Of a stretch of 64,000 nt of DNA, positions 59,668-64,000 are shown in pieces; within the stretch, counting starts at the first letter, position 1; each line of letters begins with the position of its first letter. The translations under genes and the position numbers were made by a program. The stretch is from positions 1,932,001 to 1,996,000 of the forward strand of contig NZ_CP127294.1 of the NCBI RefSeq assembly GCF_030285625.1, in the 5' to 3' direction. This DNA is from Amycolatopsis sp. 2-15. GTDB lineage: Bacteria > Actinomycetota > Actinomycetes > Mycobacteriales > Pseudonocardiaceae. Under the pieces are notes generated by a model that was given only the letters and a program-made list of their open reading frames with translations, was not told the DNA's origin and made no database searches.

Positions 59668-59683
59668 TTCGGCCACAGCCGAA
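59668..59683. promoter_or_regulatory. operator TTCGG-N6-CCGAA, site 2
   Basis: Same arms as site 1; the match extends to ATTCGGC-CACA-GCCGAAT. It lies 42 bases upstream of the MFS start. Confidence 0.55.
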
Positions 59684-59724
59684 TCAATTCCGGCAGGGCG
59701 GCCCGCCACGCGACGCTCGAAAGC

Positions 59725-60924
59725 ATGTTCACCACCACGTATTGGCGCTGGTCAGCAGGGGTGCAGTTGGCCCGGTTGCCCGCCGGGATGGCGCCACTCG
59801 CGTTCACGACGGTGGCCGCGGCAGTGACCGGGTCGTATCGGCTCGGGGGTGTACTGATGGCCGTCTACGTGGTGGCCGAGATGGCTGGAGCGGTGCCCGT
59901 CGGGAGACTGCTGGATCGAGTCGGGACGGCGCGCGGTCTCCGGGTGCTGCTAGGCGTGGTCGCACTGGGGCTGACCGCCGCGGCGATGGCGGCCGAGGCG
60001 AGAGTCAACGAAGCGGCGTTGATCGCACTCATCGTCATCCCCGGGCTGGCAGGGGGCGCGGTCGCGGGTGGGTTCCGGGCGTTGCTGGCGGCGATCGTCC
60101 ACGAACGCCAGCTGACCAGGGCCGTTGCCGTCGACGCGATGATTCTCGACGGCGTACTCGTGGCCGGGCCCGTGCTCGTGGCTGTGGCGAGCCTGACTGG
60201 TCCGTTCGTGCCGTTGTTCGCGATGGCCGGCGCGGCGGCCGCGGCCGCGAGTTTCGTGCCCGGGCGGGTCACCGAACCAAGGGCCGAAAAACGACCCGAA
60301 GTCCCCTTCAAAGCCTGCCTGCCCTGGCTCGGGTGTCAGTTCACCGTCGGGCTGTTGCTGTCGACGATCGAGGTCGCGCCGCTACCCCTGGTCGAGCGCC
60401 TCGACGCACCCGCCGCGGCGGCGCCGGGAGTCATCGGCCTGCTGTGCGGCGCGAGCATTGCCGGCAGCGCGATCTACGCGTGGCGCGGGCGCGATCGGGG
60501 GCCGAGGCTGTTCCTCGCCGGCTTCGTCGCGGGTGGGACGCTCGTCGCGGCCGACCTCGGCTGGGTGGGCCTCGTCGCCGGAGTCGTGCTCATCGGCGGC
60601 GCGACCGGACCGCTCGTGACGATCGCGTCCGTCAACCTGCAGCGCCTGCTGCCGGAGAACCGCAGGTCGGAAGGGTTCTCGGTGTCGTTCACGGTGCAGT
60701 CGTGCGGGTTCGGGCTCGGGTCGCTGGCCGTGGGGGTGCTGCCGCTGTGGCTGGCGCCGCTGCCGGGTGTCGCGGCCGCGGTCTCGATCGGGTGGTTTCG
60801 ACGACCCTTTCCCCGTGGTGCCCGCCGATGCGATGCTGACCGGAGCGTCGGGCGACTATTGGCACTGCGTCAGCAACCTCGTAGCCTGAACCACAACGCC
60901 GAAGAGCAGGGGAGACGCCGATGA
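59725..60924 (+). CDS. MFS transporter
   Basis: Major facilitator of 399 residues with about twelve membrane segments; the A-motif-like loop is GRLLDRVGTARGLRVLLG between helices 2 and 3. ATG 59725 follows CGAAAG. The last 35 residues (from about 365) are Arg-rich and unlike a membrane protein, so the functional end may be earlier. The frame overlaps the aldehyde dehydrogenase start by 4 bases. Divergent from the ArsR-like regulator. Probably an efflux pump; substrate unknown. Confidence 0.88.
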   Translation: MFTTTYWRWSAGVQLARLPAGMAPLAFTTVAAAVTGSYRLGGVLMAVYVVAEMAGAVPVGRLLDRVGTARGLRVLLGVVALGLTAAAMAAEARVNEAALIALIVIPGLAGGAVAGGFRALLAAIVHERQLTRAVAVDAMILDGVLVAGPVLVAVASLTGPFVPLFAMAGAAAAAASFVPGRVTEPRAEKRPEVPFKACLPWLGCQFTVGLLLSTIEVAPLPLVERLDAPAAAAPGVIGLLCGASIAGSAIYAWRGRDRGPRLFLAGFVAGGTLVAADLGWVGLVAGVVLIGGATGPLVTIASVNLQRLLPENRRSEGFSVSFTVQSCGFGLGSLAVGVLPLWLAPLPGVAAAVSIGWFRRPFPRGARRCDADRSVGRLLALRQQPRSLNHNAEEQGRRR

Positions 60925-62417
60925 CCGCCGTCCAGCCGAAGCCGACCTCGGTCGGCGAAACCTTCGATTCGCTCAGCCCGGCGACCGACGAGGTCGTGGG
61001 CACGTACCCGGTGCACACCGCCGAAGACGTGCGCGCGGCCGTCGAGCGGGCGCGCGTGGCGGCGGAGTGGTGGGACGGGCTGGGCTTCGCGGGGCGCGCC
61101 GACCGGCTGCGGCAGTGGAAGGGCGTGATCACGCGCCGCCTGCCGCAGCTGTGCCAGGTCGTGCGCGACGAGACCGGCAAGCCGATCGCCGACGCCCAGC
61201 TCGAGTCCGTGCTCGCCATCGAGCACATCGCGTGGGCCTCGAAGCACGCGCGCAAGTACCTCGGCCGCCACCGCCGTTCCGCGGGCCTGCTCATGTCGAA
61301 CCAAGCGGCCACGGTGGAGTACCGGCCGCTCGGCGTCGTCGGCGTGATCGGCCCGTGGAACTACCCCGTGTACACGCCGCTCGGTTCGGTCACCTACGCG
61401 CTGGCTGCCGGCAACGCCGTGGTCTTCAAGCCCAGCGAGTACACCCCGGGCGTCGGCAAGTGGCTGGTCGACGCGTTCAACGAGGTCGTGCCGGAGCAGC
61501 CCGTGCTGCAGCTGATCACCGGGTTCGGCGAGACCGGCGGAGCGCTCGTGACGTCGGGTGTGGACAAGATCGCGTTCACCGGCTCCACCGCCACCGGCAA
61601 GAAGATCATGGCCGCGGCGGCCAACACGCTCACCCCGGTCGTGATCGAGGCCGGCGGCAAGGACCCCGTGCTCGTGGACGCCGACGCCAACCTCGACGCC
61701 GCCGCCGACGCCACCGTGTGGGGTGCCTTCTCCAACTCCGGCCAGACCTGCATCGGCGTCGAGCGGGTGTACGTCCACGAGCGCGTGCACGACGAGTTCG
61801 TCGCCAAGGTGGTGGAAAAGTCGCAGAACGTGCGCGCCGGCTCCGACGAGGACGCGCAGTACGGCCCCGTCACCATGCCCTCGCAGCTGGCTGTGATCCG
61901 CCGCCACATCGCTGACGCCCTCCAACGCGGCGGCCGCGCCGTTCTCGGGGGTGTGGACAGCGTCGGCGATCGTTATGCGCAACCCACCATTCTCGTCGAC
62001 GTGCCGGAAGACTCCGAAGCCGTGCGCGAGGAGACGTTCGGCCCGACGGTCACCATCGCCAAGGTCCGCGACATGGACGAGGCGGTGGACAAAGCCAACG
62101 CCACCACGTACGGCCTCGGCTCCACGGTGTTCTCCAAGTCCCGCGGCGTCGAGCTCGCCGCGCGGCTGCGCACGGGCATGACCTCGATCAACGCGCCGCT
62201 CTCGTTCGCCGGCATCGCGTCGCTGCCCTTCGGCGGCGTCGGCGACTCGGGCTACGGCCGTATCCACGGGCCCGAGGGGCTGCGCGAGTTCGCCCGGACC
62301 AAGGCCGTCGCGCGGCAGCGCTTCACCGCGCCGATCACCCTGACTTCCTTCAATCGCAAGGAATCCACCGACGCGCTGGTCGCCAAGCTCATCACGGTCA
62401 TGCACGGCAAGCGCTAG
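60921..62417 (+). CDS. aldehyde dehydrogenase (succinate-semialdehyde type)
   Basis: ALDH of 498 residues. IGPWNYPVYTPLGSVTYALAAGNAVVFKPSEYTP, FTGSTATGKKIMAAA, VIEAGGKDPVLV with the base Glu, and catalytic Cys in SNSGQTCIGVERVYVHERV. C-terminal region ends KLITVMHGKR. Type resembles NAD(P)-dependent succinate-semialdehyde dehydrogenases of actinobacteria. ATG 60921 follows GGGGAGA. A hairpin terminator is at 62423-62454. Confidence 0.92.
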   Translation: MTAVQPKPTSVGETFDSLSPATDEVVGTYPVHTAEDVRAAVERARVAAEWWDGLGFAGRADRLRQWKGVITRRLPQLCQVVRDETGKPIADAQLESVLAIEHIAWASKHARKYLGRHRRSAGLLMSNQAATVEYRPLGVVGVIGPWNYPVYTPLGSVTYALAAGNAVVFKPSEYTPGVGKWLVDAFNEVVPEQPVLQLITGFGETGGALVTSGVDKIAFTGSTATGKKIMAAAANTLTPVVIEAGGKDPVLVDADANLDAAADATVWGAFSNSGQTCIGVERVYVHERVHDEFVAKVVEKSQNVRAGSDEDAQYGPVTMPSQLAVIRRHIADALQRGGRAVLGGVDSVGDRYAQPTILVDVPEDSEAVREETFGPTVTIAKVRDMDEAVDKANATTYGLGSTVFSKSRGVELAARLRTGMTSINAPLSFAGIASLPFGGVGDSGYGRIHGPEGLREFARTKAVARQRFTAPITLTSFNRKESTDALVAKLITVMHGKR

Positions 62418-62422
62418 GGTCT

Positions 62423-62454
62423 GGACCGCGCCCCGGAACGCCGGGGTGCGGTCC
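62423..62454 (+). terminator. hairpin terminator
   Basis: A 14-pair stem (one G-U) from GGACCGC...CCGG to CCGG...GCGGTCC with a 4-base loop AACG, after the aldehyde dehydrogenase stop. Confidence 0.7.
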
Positions 62455-62477
62455 TCCCGAGCCCAGAAAGAGCCCGC

Positions 62478-63641
62478 ATGACGCGTTACGGCGATTTCCA
62501 GAACGAGATCTACTTCGCCGGGCTCACCGGCCGCGTCCCGACCATGCCGATGGTCTACGCCGACCTCGAAGCCCGTGCCGCGCAGGCACTCCCGCCTTCG
62601 GTGCTGTCCTATGTGGCCGGTGGCGCCGGCGACGAGGCGACCCAGCGCGGCAACGTCGACGCGTTCGCGCGCTGGGGCCTGATGCCCCGGATGTTCGTCG
62701 GAGCCAAGGAACGCGACCTGTCGGTGGACCTGTTCGGGTTCAAGCTGGCGTCGCCGCTGTTCATGGCGCCGGTGGGCGTCGTCGGCATTTGCACCCAGGA
62801 CGGCCACGGCGACCTCGCCACCGCCCGGGCCGCCGCGCGCACGGGCGTGCCGATGGTCGCGTCGACGCTGTCGGCCGACCCGTTGGACCAGGTCGCGGGC
62901 GAGTTCGGGGAGACGCCGGGGTTTTTCCAGCTCTACACGCCGACTGACCGCGAGCTGGCCGCGTCTTTGGTGCAGCGCGCCGAAGCGGCCGGGTTCAAGG
63001 GGATCGTGGTCACGCTCGACACGTGGGTCACCGGATGGCGCCCGCGCGACCTGACCACGGCGAACTTCCCGCAGCTGCGCGGTCATTGTCTCGCCAACTA
63101 CTTCACGGACCCCGTCTTCCTTCGGCTGCTCGGCAAGGCGCCCGAAGAGGACCCGATGGCGGCCGTCGGACTGTGGGCCCAGCTCTTCGGCAACGCGCTG
63201 ACCTGGGACGACCTGCCGTGGCTGCGGTCACTGACGTCGCTGCCCCTGATCGTGAAGGGCATCCAGCACCCGGACGACGCCCGGCGCGCCATCGACGGCG
63301 GCGTCGACGGCATCTACTGCTCCAACCACGGCGGGCGCCAGGCCAACGGCGGCCTCCCGGCGCTCGACTGCCTCGCCGGTGTCGTCGACGCCTCCGGCGA
63401 CACGCCGGTGCTGTTCGACTCCGGCGTCCGCTCGGGCGCGGACATCGTCAAGGCGCTGGCGTTGGGCGCGCGGGCCGTGGGCGTCGGCCGGCCCTACGTC
63501 TGGGGCCTCGCGCTGGGCGGCGTCGACGGCGCCGTCCACGTCCTCCGCAGCCTCCTCGCCGAAGCCGACCTGATCATGGCCGTCGACGGCTACCCGACGC
63601 CGGCGGACCTCACGCGCGAGAGCCTGAGGAGGGTTGGTTAG
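62478..63641 (+). CDS. lactate 2-monooxygenase-type FMN oxidoreductase
   Basis: FMN-dependent alpha-hydroxy-acid oxidising enzyme, 387 residues: [70 protein letters not shown] with the catalytic His and Arg, and [16 protein letters not shown]. The N-terminal segment and length match the actinobacterial lactate 2-monooxygenase group (lactate + O2 to acetate + CO2), though oxidase or dehydrogenase chemistry is possible. AGAAAGAG before ATG 62478. Confidence 0.9.
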   Translation: MTRYGDFQNEIYFAGLTGRVPTMPMVYADLEARAAQALPPSVLSYVAGGAGDEATQRGNVDAFARWGLMPRMFVGAKERDLSVDLFGFKLASPLFMAPVGVVGICTQDGHGDLATARAAARTGVPMVASTLSADPLDQVAGEFGETPGFFQLYTPTDRELAASLVQRAEAAGFKGIVVTLDTWVTGWRPRDLTTANFPQLRGHCLANYFTDPVFLRLLGKAPEEDPMAAVGLWAQLFGNALTWDDLPWLRSLTSLPLIVKGIQHPDDARRAIDGGVDGIYCSNHGGRQANGGLPALDCLAGVVDASGDTPVLFDSGVRSGADIVKALALGARAVGVGRPYVWGLALGGVDGAVHVLRSLLAEADLIMAVDGYPTPADLTRESLRRVG

Positions 63642-63705
63642 GTCGGGCCCGGGTTGTGGCGCGGCTGTGGACAGCAGGTTGGGGACAACTGCCTGGGCCC
63701 GACCT
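63640..63705. terminator. inverted repeat between convergent genes
   Basis: AGGTCGGGCCC (63640-63650) and its exact complement (63695-63705) flank 44 bases. The right arm includes the stop of the GMC gene. Probably a bidirectional terminator. Confidence 0.5.
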
Positions 63706-64000
63706 AGGCCGAACGACCCCGGATCAAATCCGCCGCTTTCTCCGCCACCATGATCGTCGGGGCGTTCGTGTTGCCGCGCGGGACCACCGGCATCACCGAG
63801 GCGTCGACGACCCGCAGGCCCTCCACCCCGCGCACCTTCAGCGAAGGGTCGACCACCGCGTGCTCGTCCGAACCCATCGCGCAGGTGCCCACCGGGTGGT
63901 AGAGCGTCTGGGTGTTCTCGCGGATGTGGTCGGTGAGGGCGTCGTCGGAGAGGTCGTGGGTGGTGGGCAGGAAGGGTTTGTCCAGGAACCGCGCGAGCGG
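63704..64000 (-). CDS. GMC-family oxidoreductase, C-terminal part (cut by window end)
   Basis: Only the last 98 residues are present; the start lies beyond position 64000. The sequence reads HPVGTCAMG, the catalytic His of GMC (glucose-methanol-choline) enzymes, then LRVVDASVMPVVPRGNTNAPTIMVAEKAADLI, the FAD/substrate-side signature. It is an FAD-dependent alcohol/choline-type dehydrogenase or oxidase. Substrate not determinable from this part. Confidence 0.88.
   Translation of the reverse strand, partial: PLARFLDKPFLPTTHDLSDDALTDHIRENTQTLYHPVGTCAMGSDEHAVVDPSLKVRGVEGLRVVDASVMPVVPRGNTNAPTIMVAEKAADLIRGRSA

Overview
The window is high-G+C DNA with many GTG starts, short intergenic gaps, 4-base ATGA/GTGA gene overlaps and several apparently leaderless genes. 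Together with an ESX/type VII substrate locus, DUF574-type methyltransferase, SigE-family sigma factor and DUF3558 lipoprotein, this points to an actinobacterium of the Pseudonocardiaceae, most likely Amycolatopsis or a close relative. The family placement is inferred from gene content; no rRNA or tRNA gene was seen.

Layout. 1-2.4 kb: a serine hydrolase and a secreted glycerophosphodiester phosphodiesterase. 2.7-3.96 kb: purD. 4.0-10.1 kb: a type VII secretion substrate locus (EspC-like, DUF3558 lipoprotein, PPE-like, EspG-like, a small helical protein, and a WXG100-transglycosylase whose catalytic domain is interrupted by a 365-residue intein). 10.2-18.4 kb: mixed genes (aminotransferase, a lipoprotein hydrolase with a 3' frameshift, methyltransferase, HAD phosphatase/threonine aldolase pair, SigE-family sigma factor with a membrane partner, TetR). 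17.7-31.4 kb: a galactoside catabolic island with GntR/FCD regulator, sugar ABC importer (first permease carries an in-frame amber stop), intracellular GH36 and secreted GH27 alpha-galactosidases, and a full set of De Ley-Doudoroff-type enzymes (SDR sugar dehydrogenase, lactonase, galactonate dehydratase, PfkB kinase, KDPGal-type aldolase) plus a DUF4432 protein.

31.4-45.5 kb: SDR, purB, a lipoprotein hydrolase, a polar amino-acid ABC importer with two paralogous binding proteins, an FAD-linked oxidase, an alpha/beta hydrolase, a SAM hydroxide adenosyltransferase, purC, a patatin-like lipase, an ISAs1-type transposase remnant, an FMN reductase and a DUF2334 protein. 45.5-58.0 kb: a 12.4-kb catabolic region bounded by two paralogous TetR regulators, containing an acyl-CoA ligase, CoxG-like protein, aldehyde and alcohol dehydrogenases, metallo-hydrolase, an SDR lacking its Ser-Tyr-Lys triad, a three-subunit molybdenum hydroxylase, a crotonase and a fragmentary luciferase-like protein. 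Two copies of the same inverted repeat precede the ligase and the main operon. 58.0-64.0 kb: metallo-hydrolase, DUF5937/ArsR regulator divergent from an MFS exporter over two identical-architecture operators, aldehyde dehydrogenase, lactate monooxygenase-type flavoprotein, and the 3' end of a GMC oxidoreductase.

Strongest leads: (i) the intein, which carries a homing-endonuclease domain and a Cys2-His2 motif and splits the active site of an ESX-associated peptidoglycan hydrolase; (ii) the twin-TetR molybdenum-hydroxylase/CoA operon, whose substrate I cannot name; (iii) the galactose island with a shared regulator site at both divergent promoters.
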